DNA of 64,000 nucleotides from an uncultured Oscillospiraceae bacterium (GCA_934444765.1 CAKSDC010000006.1:1-64000), one strand, 5' to 3'. Positions 24,579-33,687 are shown, numbered from the stretch's first letter. Numbers and translations: made by a program. The notes: generated from the letters alone by a model not told the origin.

Positions 24579-25523
24579 TTACCATTTTAGAGTGTGTAGG
24601 TCTTGTAAGTTAAAAGGTGTCCTTTGATATACACAGTAGTTAAGCCAGTTAGAGAACATCAAATTAGCATGACAACGCCACCTAAACACAGGAGTATTCT
24701 TAGGGTTATCGTCTGGAAAATAGTTATAAGGAACTTTAATATCCAAACCTTTTTCAACGTCTCTAAAGTATTCGTTAGCTAAGGTCAGCCTGTCGTATTC
24801 GCTATGTCCCATAATAAAGTACTGTCTTCCGTTGCTATTAGCTACCGAATGTATACCACATATAGGAGAATAAGCCAACACTTTTAAGTGTGAAACCTTT
24901 TCTATATCTTCCCTTTTAACTTCGGTGTGTCTGGAATGTGGAGCTAAAAAGCCCTCATCAAAGCCGTTTAGTAGTTGAGAGGTTACACTCTCTACGATGT
25001 GAGGATATATTCCAAACACTTTTTCTTTTAAAGTGTACTTAGGAATACCAAAGTGATAGTATAGTCCAGCCTGAGCGCCCCAACATATATGCATAGTAGA
25101 AAATACGTTAGTTTTAGACCATTCTAATATTTCGCAAAGTTCTTGCCAATAGTCCACTTCTTCAAAAGGTAGCAACTCAACAGGAGCGCCAGTAACTATT
25201 AAGCCGTCGTAAAAACTATCTTTAACCTCATCAAACGTTCTATAAAAGCTAACCAAGTGATTTTCAGGAGTATTTTTTGCCCTATGAGATTTCACGTGCA
25301 TTAGTTCAACGTCCACTTGTAACGGAGTATTACTTAATAGCCTCATAATTTGAGTTTCCGTTTCAATCTTCTTAGGCATTAGGTTAAGAATAATAATCTT
25401 TAAAGGTCTAATATCTTGAGTATCTGCTCTTAGATTAGACATTACAAATATATTTTCCATGCTAAGTGTTTCAAAAGCAGGTAACTCTTTAGAAATTCTA
25501 ATAGGAATATTAATCACTTCCAA
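24579..25523 (-). CDS. metAA: Homoserine O-acetyltransferase (MetA/MetAA type)
   Basis: MetA acylates homoserine in methionine synthesis. The 314-residue protein has NLMPKKIETETQ, catalytic Cys in HICWGAQAGLYYHFG, His in GHSEYDRLTL and the Glu in the loop between. The residue known to set acyl-CoA choice is Glu here (TGAPVELLPFEEVDYW), which in characterised Bacillus enzymes means acetyl-CoA rather than succinyl-CoA. The start is uncertain: TTG 25523 has no clear SD, and GTG 25517 is an alternative. No SAM riboswitch or T-box was seen upstream. Confidence 0.92.
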   Translation of the reverse strand: MEVINIPIRISKELPAFETLSMENIFVMSNLRADTQDIRPLKIIILNLMPKKIETETQIMRLLSNTPLQVDVELMHVKSHRAKNTPENHLVSFYRTFDEVKDSFYDGLIVTGAPVELLPFEEVDYWQELCEILEWSKTNVFSTMHICWGAQAGLYYHFGIPKYTLKEKVFGIYPHIVESVTSQLLNGFDEGFLAPHSRHTEVKREDIEKVSHLKVLAYSPICGIHSVANSNGRQYFIMGHSEYDRLTLANEYFRDVEKGLDIKVPYNYFPDDNPKNTPVFRWRCHANLMFSNWLNYCVYQRTPFNLQDLHTLKW

Positions 25524-25620
25524 TCAAATAGTGTATATGCTGTATAATGGGCATATAGATACACCTACAGTAAGAATATACCAAATGTACATTAATACAA
25601 CATTAAAACTATGCTACAAA

Positions 25621-25650
25621 CGGGCAGATAGTAGGTAAAAAATCTGCCCG
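25621..25650 (-). terminator. Probable terminator after the OadA-type gene
   Basis: The arms CGGGCAGAT and ATCTGCCCG enclose a 12-base loop just downstream of the carboxyltransferase gene. On the minus strand only a short TTT follows, so strength is uncertain. Confidence 0.5.
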
Positions 25651-25684
25651 ATAGTAGTATATTTAGTTAATAACTATATACTTG

Positions 25685-27085
25685 TTATAGTGGGTGAACT
25701 TGCTTTTCAGCGTCACCATGCTTGCTATCAACACCATACTTAGCGTCTCTTCTGTTCTTAAAGAACTTAACAGCTACTTGACCAAATTGAGCGTAGCTTA
25801 GTACGTCTTCATCTTGTTCAATCCATTCTGCACATTCTTTACGAAGTTTTTCTAACTCTGGCTTTAATAAGTCAGCAGGACGGCAATCGATAGGTTCAGC
25901 GTCGCCTATAATCTTCTTTCTAAATGCTGGGTCTATAGGTACAGGAGTCTTACCGTATTCGCCTCTAACTATGCCCTTAAATTCCTTAGTAACGGTCTTG
26001 TATCTTTCGCCAGTAAGAACGTTAAATACAGCCTGAGTACCTACTATTTGAGAAGATGGAGTAACAAGAGGTGGTTCACCAGCGTCGTGACGTACTCTTG
26101 GAACTTCCTTTAGTACTTCGGTTAGTAAGTCTTCCTTACCTGCTTGCTTTAATTGAGATAGTAGGTTAGATAGCATACCACCTGGAACTTGATAGATAAG
26201 AGCGTTAGCATCGGTAGCTAACATCTTAGGGTCTAATAGACCGCTGTCGATATACTTTTTACGTAGAGTCATAAAGTAGTCTCTAATTTCATTTAGTAGT
26301 ACTAAGTCAAGACCAGTATCATAAGGAGTACCCTGTAATGCAGCTACTATAGATTCAGTAGGAGCATGAGAAGTACCTAAAGCTAATGGTGACATAGCAG
26401 TATCTACTACGTCTACACCAGCTTCTACACCCTTTAGTAGACACATAGAAGCTAAACCAGAGGTATAGTGTGTATGTAGTTGAATAGGAATTTCTATTTC
26501 CTTTTTAAGAGCAGTTACTAACTCTTGAGTTCTGTAAGGAGTTAATAGTGCTGCCATATCCTTAATACATATAGAGTCTGCACCAGCTTCTTGAATCTGC
26601 TTAGCGTAGTCTACATAGTATTGGTCAGTAAATACGTCACCAAGAGTAAAGGACATAGCTACTTGAGTATGAGCGCCCTCTTTTTTAGCAGACTTAATAG
26701 CAGTCTGTAAGTTTCTAATATCGTTAAGAGCGTCGAAAATTCTAATGATATCAATACCATTAGCTACAGACTTTTGTACAAAGTATTCAAGTACGTCATC
26801 AGCGTAGTGACGATATCCAAGCATATTTTGACCTCTAAATAGCATCTGTAACTTAGTATTCTTAAAATGAGCCTTTAAAGTACGAAGTCTTTCCCAAGGG
26901 TCTTCATTTAAAAAACGTAGACAGGAATCGAAAGTGGCACCGCCCCAACACTCTACAGAGTAATAGCCAACCTTGTCCATCTTATCAAGGATAGGTAGCA
27001 TATCGTCCATAGTCATTCTTGTAGCTATAAGTGATTGATGAGCGTCACGCAATACGGTTTCAGTAATTCCAACCTTTTTAGCCAT
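25685..27085 (-). CDS. oadA: Oxaloacetate decarboxylase alpha / pyruvate carboxylase-type carboxyltransferase
   Basis: This HMGL-like TIM-barrel enzyme moves CO2 between oxaloacetate or pyruvate and biotin. The 466-residue protein shows TVLRDAHQSLIATRM, the metal site Asp in that motif, CWGGATFD, MLFRGQN, the carbamylated-Lys region ICIKDMAALL and HTHYTSG, then the conserved C-terminal carboxyltransferase domain. The biotin domain is not fused but encoded by the gene immediately upstream. ATG follows AAAGGCGG. Direction (decarboxylase or carboxylase) cannot be told from this protein alone. Confidence 0.9.
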   Translation of the reverse strand: MAKKVGITETVLRDAHQSLIATRMTMDDMLPILDKMDKVGYYSVECWGGATFDSCLRFLNEDPWERLRTLKAHFKNTKLQMLFRGQNMLGYRHYADDVLEYFVQKSVANGIDIIRIFDALNDIRNLQTAIKSAKKEGAHTQVAMSFTLGDVFTDQYYVDYAKQIQEAGADSICIKDMAALLTPYRTQELVTALKKEIEIPIQLHTHYTSGLASMCLLKGVEAGVDVVDTAMSPLALGTSHAPTESIVAALQGTPYDTGLDLVLLNEIRDYFMTLRKKYIDSGLLDPKMLATDANALIYQVPGGMLSNLLSQLKQAGKEDLLTEVLKEVPRVRHDAGEPPLVTPSSQIVGTQAVFNVLTGERYKTVTKEFKGIVRGEYGKTPVPIDPAFRKKIIGDAEPIDCRPADLLKPELEKLRKECAEWIEQDEDVLSYAQFGQVAVKFFKNRRDAKYGVDSKHGDAEKQVHPL

Positions 27086-27114
27086 AGTATAAATAACCGC
27101 CTTTCAAAAATATA

Positions 27115-27480
27115 TTATTGTACTGTAGCAAGAGTATCAGCAGAGTTTACTTGGTCGCCCTTCTTAACAGTAACACTGGTAATCTTGCCATCGCAAGGAG
27201 CTACTATGTCATTTTCCATCTTCATAGCTTCAAGAACCATAATAGCTTGACCCTTAGTAACGGTATCGCCAACGTTTACCTTAACGTCTAAGATAGTACC
27301 AGGCATAGGAGCAGTAACCTTTTCGCCTGCACCTGCTGGAGCTGGAGCAGTGGCTGGAGCTGGAGCTGGCTTAGGAGCGGATACAGGAGCAGTAGCTACT
27401 ACAGGAGCAGAACCGTCTGTAACTTCTTCAACAGCAACGTCGTATGCTTTACCATTAACAGTTATATTAAATCTTTTCAT
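27115..27480 (-). CDS. Biotin carboxyl carrier protein
   Basis: The 121-residue protein has an N-terminal beta segment (about 1-22), an Ala/Pro-rich flexible linker (about 28-52) and a C-terminal biotinyl domain with EAMKMEND; Lys87 is the biotin site. It resembles the gamma subunit of methylmalonyl-CoA or oxaloacetate decarboxylases. It lies 29 bases upstream of the OadA-type gene and downstream of a CoA carboxyltransferase, so it probably shuttles CO2 between the two. Confidence 0.92.
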   Translation of the reverse strand: MKRFNITVNGKAYDVAVEEVTDGSAPVVATAPVSAPKPAPAPATAPAPAGAGEKVTAPMPGTILDVKVNVGDTVTKGQAIMVLEAMKMENDIVAPCDGKITSVTVKKGDQVNSADTLATVQ

Positions 27481-27594
27481 AATTAAAATACCACCAATCT
27501 ATGTTATTGTACAGTATGCAGTATGACTGCGTACCAACGTAATTATATAGCCTAAATAGATATAGTATGTAGGCCTATTAATATATATACACTA

Positions 27595-28944
27595 CTAAAG
27601 AGTAATGTTACTATGCTTTTTAGATAGAGTTTCTACTCTCTTAGAAGATAGTATGTCTAATGCAGAAACGAGTACCTTTCTGGTTTCAGTAGAAGCTATA
27701 ACTTCATCTATAGCACCTTTTTCGGCACTAATCATAGCGTTAGCCTTAGAAGTTTCGTATTCCTTAGCTAACTTTTCTCTTTCTGCCTTAACGTCTACAG
27801 CACCCTTTAACTTATCGTGCCATAAAAATTCTACGGCAGTAATAGGAGCTAATGGAGAGATTACTGCACTATCCCAAGCGTAAGTAAAGTCAGCGTCTGC
27901 CGATTTACCAGCCATGGCAGTAAATACTACACCGTAAGCCTTGCCAGTAACTATAGATATCTTAACAGTAGTAGCTTCGGCGTAAGCGTCAGCAAGTTTA
28001 GTCATATTTCTTACTGCACTGTTGCACTTATTAGAGTTTTCAAAACCTTCGGAATTTAATAGAGTAACTACTGGAATAGAGAAAGCGTCGCACATTCTAA
28101 CAAAACGAGCAATTTTAGAGCAGTCTGCTGAGTTTAGCTTGTCAGAAGTCTTATCAGTACCTACTATACCTACAGTAGCACCACCGATAGTAGCTAATGC
28201 AGTGTAAGAAGCCTTTCCAAAGCCGTCGGAAAGTTCTACTACGCTATCATCATCGGCTATAGCCTTAGCTATAGAAGTAACGTCTTTACCCATAGCGTTA
28301 GTAGGTTCAGCGTATTCAAACTGTGGTAGAGCAGAAATATTATTAACAGGCATTAAGTTAAGAATGCTCTTAACCTTTTTGATAGCCTCTTCTTCGGTAG
28401 AACATACTGAAGTAGCTACACCACTTTGCATAGCATTTTTAGCAGTACCAGCACCAGTCTTATCGCCGTCTGCTACAGGAGTAACAAATAGTTCGCTACC
28501 TTCTGTCATAACTACAAAGTCAGAAGTGCAAGCTAATATAGCTGAACTACCAGCACAAGTACCCATAATTAAAGAGATTTGTGGAACTACACCAGATACT
28601 ACGGCTGAAGCATTAATCATTTTACCGTAAGCAGTAAGAGTATCAACGTCCACGTAAGCACCGTTAGAATCGTATATACCTACTACTGGTGTACCAGTTT
28701 TAGCGGATAGAGAGTACATCTTAGCAATCTTATCAGCTTGAGCCATACCTATTGCACCGCCATTTACAGACTTATCTTGTGCGTAGGCATAGACAGGGTT
28801 TCCGTTTACGTAGCCATAAGCAGTAACTACGCCAGAAAGACTTTCTTTTTGCTTTAAAGCTGAACCAATTTGAGTAAATGCACCGTCATCAAAGAGCATT
28901 TCTAATCTTTGAACAGCCGTCAAGTTAGAATTATTATTCTGCAT
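27595..28944 (-). CDS. CoA carboxyltransferase, methylmalonyl-CoA decarboxylase alpha-like
   Basis: The 449-residue protein has the crotonase-like two-half carboxyltransferase fold: RLEMLFDDGAF at the N terminus, GNPVYAYAQD, oxyanion-type GGAIGMAQADKI, a second half with IVGTDKT and the VTGKAYG segment. It is shorter and more diverged than usual MmdA/PccB (over 500 residues), and the usual Gly-rich substrate motif is replaced by DSNGAYVDV. I use ATG 28944, which follows GGAAGGAAGAA; longer in-frame starts lack an SD. With BCCP and OadA it could form a transcarboxylase-like set. Confidence 0.82.
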   Translation of the reverse strand: MQNNNSNLTAVQRLEMLFDDGAFTQIGSALKQKESLSGVVTAYGYVNGNPVYAYAQDKSVNGGAIGMAQADKIAKMYSLSAKTGTPVVGIYDSNGAYVDVDTLTAYGKMINASAVVSGVVPQISLIMGTCAGSSAILACTSDFVVMTEGSELFVTPVADGDKTGAGTAKNAMQSGVATSVCSTEEEAIKKVKSILNLMPVNNISALPQFEYAEPTNAMGKDVTSIAKAIADDDSVVELSDGFGKASYTALATIGGATVGIVGTDKTSDKLNSADCSKIARFVRMCDAFSIPVVTLLNSEGFENSNKCNSAVRNMTKLADAYAEATTVKISIVTGKAYGVVFTAMAGKSADADFTYAWDSAVISPLAPITAVEFLWHDKLKGAVDVKAEREKLAKEYETSKANAMISAEKGAIDEVIASTETRKVLVSALDILSSKRVETLSKKHSNITL

Positions 28945-29030
28945 ACTTATTTCTTCCTTCCTTTTCAGAGCAATAATTAATATAGATGCACTATGGCAAA
29001 ATCTCTGATAATAATTCAATATACACTTTA

Positions 29031-29059
29031 ATATTACCACATTTTCAAAGAATTTTCAA
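29031..29059 (-). promoter_or_regulatory. Promoter for the carboxyltransferase operon
   Basis: On the minus strand, TTGAAA (29054-29059), 17 bases and TAATAT (29031-29036) lie about 90 bases before the start. Confidence 0.6.
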
Positions 29060-29155
29060 GTGTAAAATAGTAATGTTCATAAATTATTTATATTCCATAG
29101 TATTAACCAATAGATACTATATTTTTTAATACTAATAGTGATATATAGTAGAATA

Positions 29156-29881
29156 TTAATCTTCTTTACCTATAGCGTTTCTAATAGCTCTAAGTTCGTT
29201 AGGAGTAAGATTTCGCCACGTACCAGGTTTTAGCATACCCAACTTTAAAGGGCCTATACTAATTCTTCTTAAACGAGCGACTTCTAAGCCTACGGCTTCG
29301 CACATCTTTCTAATCTGTCTGTTTCTACCTTCACGGATAGTAATAAGTAGTACCACACGATTTTCTTCTTTAGTTACTACGTTCACAGTAGCAGGAAGTG
29401 TCATCTTGCCGTCTATTTCTATACCCGTGCTTAGTTGTAAAAGTTGTTCTTCGTCTATGCTTGGTCTTACAGTAACACGATACGTTTTAGAGATATGCTT
29501 GCTTGGGTGCATAATATCGTTAGCGAACTTACCGTCGTTAGTGAACAGTAGTAGACCTTCGGTATTCTTATCCAACCTACCTACAGGATATACACGTTCT
29601 TCTACACCTTGAAGTAGTTCAGTAACGCACTTTCTACCCAACTCATCGGACATGGTAGTTACATAGCCTCTTGGCTTGTTTAACATGATGTATTGTAGGT
29701 CTTTCTTTTTAGGTACGAATATTCTTTCGCCGTCTACAGTTATAACGTCCTTATAGGTAGCCTTATCGCCAAGTTTGACTGGTCTACCGTTTAGTTTAAC
29801 TCTATTAGCGGATATAAGTTCTTCTGCCTTTCTACGGGAGCAGTAACCTGCATCTGCTATAATTTTTTGTATTCTTTCCAT
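29156..29881 (-). CDS. rluB: 23S rRNA pseudouridine synthase, RluB type
   Basis: The 241-residue protein has an N-terminal S4 RNA-binding domain (about 3-60; AGYCSRRKAEELI) and an RsuA-family catalytic domain with catalytic Asp in PVGRLDKNTEGLLLFTNDG and the C-terminal REGRNRQIRKM. In Bacillota the gene next to scpAB with these motifs is RluB, modifying helix 93 of 23S rRNA; the exact site is inferred. It is the last gene of the scpA-dacF operon. ATG follows GAAAGGAC. Confidence 0.93.
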   Translation of the reverse strand: MERIQKIIADAGYCSRRKAEELISANRVKLNGRPVKLGDKATYKDVITVDGERIFVPKKKDLQYIMLNKPRGYVTTMSDELGRKCVTELLQGVEERVYPVGRLDKNTEGLLLFTNDGKFANDIMHPSKHISKTYRVTVRPSIDEEQLLQLSTGIEIDGKMTLPATVNVVTKEENRVVLLITIREGRNRQIRKMCEAVGLEVARLRRISIGPLKLGMLKPGTWRNLTPNELRAIRNAIGKED

Positions 29882-29968
29882 AGTTAAGTCCTTTCAAGTA
29901 TAGTATATGTAAGGAACGCTTTAGCTTTTTAATACGTTCCCCACATACTAATATAGTCGTGATAGTAG

Positions 29969-31087
29969 CTATATACTATATAGCCACTTAAACAGTCTAT
30001 CTTTTATAGATAGTTCTACAGTAGTAGTATCTTTAGATACGTTTTGACAGGCTACTAAGTCGGAAGTAGCTACCACTTGACCGTCTATGCGATATTCAGC
30101 ATATCCTAACACTTCGCCACACTCTATAGGAGCGTACACAAAGTTAGCCGTATGAATGGTAACAGAGTATTCCACGTTAGAACCGTCTATATTAGGTATG
30201 GAAATACTCTCCTTACACTGTAAAGATACACTATCTGTAGTTCCGCCCACTACGTTGATACTAAAAGTATCCGATACCGTTTGCGACGATACCTTAGAAA
30301 ATCCGTAATCGTATAGTGACATATGGTCGTTCCAATCGTTAGGAGCGTTAAGAGTTACTACTATTAGAGTAACACCGTTACGTTCACAAGCGGATACTAA
30401 ACATCTTCCCGCATCGTCCGTAAAGCCAGTCTTAACCCCTATAACGCCGTCGTACATATTGAGCAACTTGTTGGAGTTTTTAAGCCACCTATCATATGGA
30501 GGATTTCCAAAGTGTACCTGTGCTGAAGACTGCCTACAAATTTCTCTAAAGTCTGGATTTTTTAGAGCCTCTTTAGTCAGTATAGCCATATCGTAAGCAG
30601 TAGAAGAGTGTCCGCCCTCATCTAAACCCGACGGTGTGACGAACAGTGTATTCTTCATACCTATAGACTTAGCACGGTCATTCATCAGTTCAACAAAGCG
30701 TTCTATAGAACCTGCAACTTTTACGGCTGTAGCGTTAGCACTATCGTTTCCAGAAGGTAGTAGCATACCATAACATAACGCACGCTTGGTAACTATATCG
30801 CCTTCCACTAATCCCATAGAAGAACCTTCCACTTTAATAGCTTCGCTATCCACTACAAAAGGAGTATCTAAGTCGCCACTTTCCAAACATAGTAGAGTAG
30901 TCATTATCTTAGTAGTGCTTGCCATAGGTAATACTTCGTCAGGATTTTTGCTATATATAACGTTTCCAGAAGTAGCCTCTAACATAACGCAAGCCTTAGC
31001 AGAAACTTCTAAAGCGTACGGTCTTATATTGCACATAGTTAATATCAAGTACACACTACTAACTACTATAGCTATAAACTTTTTCAT
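29969..31087 (-). CDS. D-alanyl-D-alanine carboxypeptidase (DacF/PBP5 family)
   Basis: It trims the terminal D-Ala of peptidoglycan stem peptides outside the membrane. The 372-residue protein has a signal peptide (about 1-26), the three penicillin-binding motifs in order, STTK (in MASTTKIM), SGN (in LLPSGNDSA) and KTG (in VKTGFTDDAG), and a C-terminal PBP5-like beta domain. The position after scpAB and ytfJ matches the sporulation-linked DacF/DacB group. A strong hairpin covers its AAAGGGGG ribosome binding site. Confidence 0.93.
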   Translation of the reverse strand: MKKFIAIVVSSVYLILTMCNIRPYALEVSAKACVMLEATSGNVIYSKNPDEVLPMASTTKIMTTLLCLESGDLDTPFVVDSEAIKVEGSSMGLVEGDIVTKRALCYGMLLPSGNDSANATAVKVAGSIERFVELMNDRAKSIGMKNTLFVTPSGLDEGGHSSTAYDMAILTKEALKNPDFREICRQSSAQVHFGNPPYDRWLKNSNKLLNMYDGVIGVKTGFTDDAGRCLVSACERNGVTLIVVTLNAPNDWNDHMSLYDYGFSKVSSQTVSDTFSINVVGGTTDSVSLQCKESISIPNIDGSNVEYSVTIHTANFVYAPIECGEVLGYAEYRIDGQVVATSDLVACQNVSKDTTTVELSIKDRLFKWLYSI

Positions 31088-31089
31088 AG

Positions 31090-31133
31090 TATTCCCCCTT
31101 TATAGATAATCTATGGAAGTATAAGGGGGAATA
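31090..31133 (-). promoter_or_regulatory. Hairpin that sequesters the dacF ribosome binding site
   Basis: Between ytfJ and dacF the minus strand can form a stem of about 14 pairs with one bulged base, TATTCCCCCTTATA against TATAAAGGGGGAATA. The right arm contains the dacF Shine-Dalgarno sequence. No T-run follows, so it is not a terminator. A 12-codon ATG frame (31099-31137) begins inside the left arm and ends before the right arm, so its translation could open the stem. Confidence 0.6.
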
Positions 31134-31146
31134 TTCATACTATTAA

Positions 31147-31596
31147 TTAATCGTTAGTATCTTGTGGTTCTTCTATCGTTTTAGAATTTAGGTCTACTTT
31201 TTTAGTCTTAAACTTTTCCTTTTTAGAACCGTCCTTGTCATCTTTTTTGATAATATCCATAACCTTGTCTATCATTTCAGGAAGTTTATTGATAATAACA
31301 CTCTCTTTAGAAGCGTTCATAGTCATCTCTTTAACTTCAGCAGTACCGTTAGGATATACTATCAAAAATCCTAAAGGTTGAACGGATACCCCAGCACCTG
31401 AACCGCCTGCAAAGAGTTCATTATCAGCGGTTTTTTTAGGTAAATCAGAACCACCTGATGCAAAACCATAGGATATCTTAGAAATAGGTATAATAGTAGT
31501 ACCGTTAGGTGTACTTATTGGATTACCTATAACAGTATCAGCGTCGACCATATCTTTTAGTTTGTCCATAGTCACGCCCATAACGTCTTTTAACAT
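31147..31596 (-). CDS. ytfJ: GerW/YtfJ family sporulation protein
   Basis: The 149-residue protein shows the YtfJ core: DADTVIGNPISTPNGTTIIPISKISYGFASGG and a Gly-rich segment GGSGAGVSVQPLGFLIV. The C terminus is a Lys/Asp-rich tail. In Bacillus the protein is made in the forespore and is needed for normal germination. ATG follows AAGGAGGAAA. It sits between a DUF2953 gene, its usual partner, and dacF. Confidence 0.92.
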   Translation of the reverse strand: MLKDVMGVTMDKLKDMVDADTVIGNPISTPNGTTIIPISKISYGFASGGSDLPKKTADNELFAGGSGAGVSVQPLGFLIVYPNGTAEVKEMTMNASKESVIINKLPEMIDKVMDIIKKDDKDGSKKEKFKTKKVDLNSKTIEEPQDTND

Positions 31597-31613
31597 TGAC
31601 TTTTCCTCCTTAA

Positions 31614-32369
31614 TTATAACATATCGTTATCCTGTAGTACTGGGATAACCTTTAGTATTATAGCTACTACTTGAACTATACCACTACCCAAACCTAATTG
31701 AACCTTAAAAGATACATCATATACTCCCACATTACTATTATACTTAGGTTGAATAGATATCTTCTTCTTTTTAATCTTAACATACTGATTGAGTATACTC
31801 AACGTTGGATATAGTATAGCGTTTATCTTTCCGAACTTTAGGGCACATTCGCAAGCGTCTTCATCTGCTACTAAGAAGTCTATATATAAATCCTTAACCT
31901 TTAGACTTTTTATAAACACTCCTAATTTAGATACTATAATCTTTAGGATATCCAAAACTATATCTAAGTTGGATATCAAGTCTTCAAAGTCCATACTGTC
32001 TGTGGAAACTTTAGACTTAGACTTAGTTTTAACTTCCGTTTTGGAAGTTGCTTTGCTATCAGATTTAGGCTTAGAAGTGGAACTTTTCGGTTTAGACTTA
32101 ACGTCGCTACTATTAGTAGAAGGTTTACTATTAGACTGGTTACTCTTATTCTTAGTCTTAGACTTATGCTTAGACTTAGAAGTCTTCTTTTTTTTAATAT
32201 TTTTCAGTCTGTTTAGACCGTACTTATTGGGTTCTGTAACAGAATACAGTGTAAACATAGCATACTTAACCTTACAGTCTAAAGAACCATCTATATATTT
32301 GAAGTCTAAATATACTGGCAACCATAGTAATACTATAAGCAGTATTAACACTATAATGAATACTATCAA
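31614..32369 (-). CDS. DUF2953 membrane protein
   Basis: The 251-residue protein has an N-terminal transmembrane helix (about 1-20), the DUF2953 start (YLDFKYIDGSLDCKVKYAMF), a long low-complexity Lys/Ser/Thr linker (about 58-125) and a conserved C-terminal region. It is commonly found beside ytfJ, and a sporulation role is likely but unproven. Translation starts at TTG 32369 after AAAGGTGG. The Lys/Ser-rich linker is longer than I would expect for the family. Confidence 0.82.
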   Translation of the reverse strand: MIVFIIVLILLIVLLWLPVYLDFKYIDGSLDCKVKYAMFTLYSVTEPNKYGLNRLKNIKKKKTSKSKHKSKTKNKSNQSNSKPSTNSSDVKSKPKSSTSKPKSDSKATSKTEVKTKSKSKVSTDSMDFEDLISNLDIVLDILKIIVSKLGVFIKSLKVKDLYIDFLVADEDACECALKFGKINAILYPTLSILNQYVKIKKKKISIQPKYNSNVGVYDVSFKVQLGLGSGIVQVVAIILKVIPVLQDNDML

Positions 32370-32382
32370 AGCGTACCACCTT

Positions 32383-32955
32383 TTAATCGTAATCCATAGG
32401 AATGTCTTCAGGTTCGTCTGGAAGTCTATCTTCCATGTGATGTGGTAGTGGTGGCAACTCTGAAAGACTATTTAAACCAAAACTTCTTAAAAATACTGGA
32501 GTAGTCACATAGGCTATAGGTCGTCCTGGTATGTCAAGACGTTCAGCCTCAGCGATTAATCCCTTTTCCACAAGCCTATATATTACGTTAGAGCTATCTA
32601 TACCTCTAATACTTTCGACAAAACTTTTAGTAACTGGTTGATTATACGCTATAATAGTAAGTACTTCCATAGCAGACGGAGTTAAAGCAGTAGAACGGTT
32701 AATCTCCATAGTACGTTTAATGTACTTTGAATACTCTTTAACCGTAACCATTTGATAACATTCCGCTAAACGTTCCACACGCAGAGCAGAACCACGGTCT
32801 TGATACTCATCATTTAAAGCATCTATTAGTATAGGAACTTCACGTTCAGGAATTTCGGTAGCTGTAGCCAGTTTAGATACTTCTAAAGGGTCACCATATG
32901 CAAATAGTACAGCCTCTAACCTTGATAATAACTCTTTCTGTTTAATAGTAATCAC
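32383..32955 (-). CDS. scpB: Segregation and condensation protein B
   Basis: ScpB pairs with ScpA and SMC to compact chromosomes. The protein has two winged-helix domains, with LEAVLFAYGDPLEV at the N terminus, LTPSAMEVLTIIAYNQPVTK and the VIYRLVEKGLI and GRPIAYVTT motifs. The start is uncertain: I use GTG 32955, which overlaps the scpA 3' end by 14 bases and gives about 190 residues, the usual size. A much longer upstream extension has no family support. Confidence 0.9.
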   Translation of the reverse strand: MITIKQKELLSRLEAVLFAYGDPLEVSKLATATEIPEREVPILIDALNDEYQDRGSALRVERLAECYQMVTVKEYSKYIKRTMEINRSTALTPSAMEVLTIIAYNQPVTKSFVESIRGIDSSNVIYRLVEKGLIAEAERLDIPGRPIAYVTTPVFLRSFGLNSLSELPPLPHHMEDRLPDEPEDIPMDYD

Positions 32956-33685
32956 CACCAGTGCTAATATTTTTAACTTTACGACCAGTAAACATAATTT
33001 CGGAACTATCATCACTAACCATAAGCCTACCAGATTTAGTAAGTTCTAATACTGCCAAAAACAATGCTACTCTTTCGGAACGGTCGTTAATACCTTCAAA
33101 TAGACTATCCAACTTAGCGTGACCATACTTATACATAACTCTTAATACCGATACCACTTTAACTTCTACAGGGAACATCTTATGTTTTAGTATGACGTTA
33201 AACTTATCCTTGTAAGTATCGGGTTTATACTGTTTAAGTCGTTTAAGACCTATGTTCATGTACGCTTTTAACAGAGTATCGGGAGTATGTACTATGTTAT
33301 AAGTATTATCTATTTTGATATCTATAATACGCTTGTGCGAAAAGATTTTATCGCCACAGTATAGTTGATACAGTCTATTAGCCGTCTGTTTACATAGAGA
33401 GTACTCTATTAGAGTACCCTCTAACTCTTTTTTTACCTGTTCTGCCTCTTTGGAGTTAGGCAGTAGGGACATAGTTTTGATGTATATTAATCGAGAAGCC
33501 ATTTCAAGAAACTCACCAGCAAGTTCAAAGTCGCAAGATTGACAGTCGTCTAAATAAGCCATATACTGTTCTAACAGTTTAGAAATTTCTATATCGTATA
33601 TGTTCAGCCTGTGTTTGCTGATAAGGTTCAACATTAAGTCCAAAGGACCTTCAAAGACTTCTAACTTAAAAGATAGTCTTTCCAT
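32942..33685 (-). CDS. scpA: Segregation and condensation protein A (kleisin)
   Basis: ScpA bridges SMC heads. The 247-residue protein shows the N-terminal FKLEVFEGPLDLMLNLISKH, MAYLDDCQ, EFLEMASRLIYIKTMSLLP and a C-terminal winged helix (VALFLAVLELTKSGRL). ATG lies two bases after the stop of the M50 protease gene and has no clear SD, pointing to coupled translation. scpB follows with overlap. Confidence 0.95.
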   Translation of the reverse strand: MERLSFKLEVFEGPLDLMLNLISKHRLNIYDIEISKLLEQYMAYLDDCQSCDFELAGEFLEMASRLIYIKTMSLLPNSKEAEQVKKELEGTLIEYSLCKQTANRLYQLYCGDKIFSHKRIIDIKIDNTYNIVHTPDTLLKAYMNIGLKRLKQYKPDTYKDKFNVILKHKMFPVEVKVVSVLRVMYKYGHAKLDSLFEGINDRSERVALFLAVLELTKSGRLMVSDDSSEIMFTGRKVKNISTGGDYY

Positions 33686-33687
33686 AG

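Noticed and set aside
25524..25684. SAM riboswitch or T-box upstream of metA
   Set aside because: No SAM-I core or T-box GGGTGG motif was seen on the minus strand.
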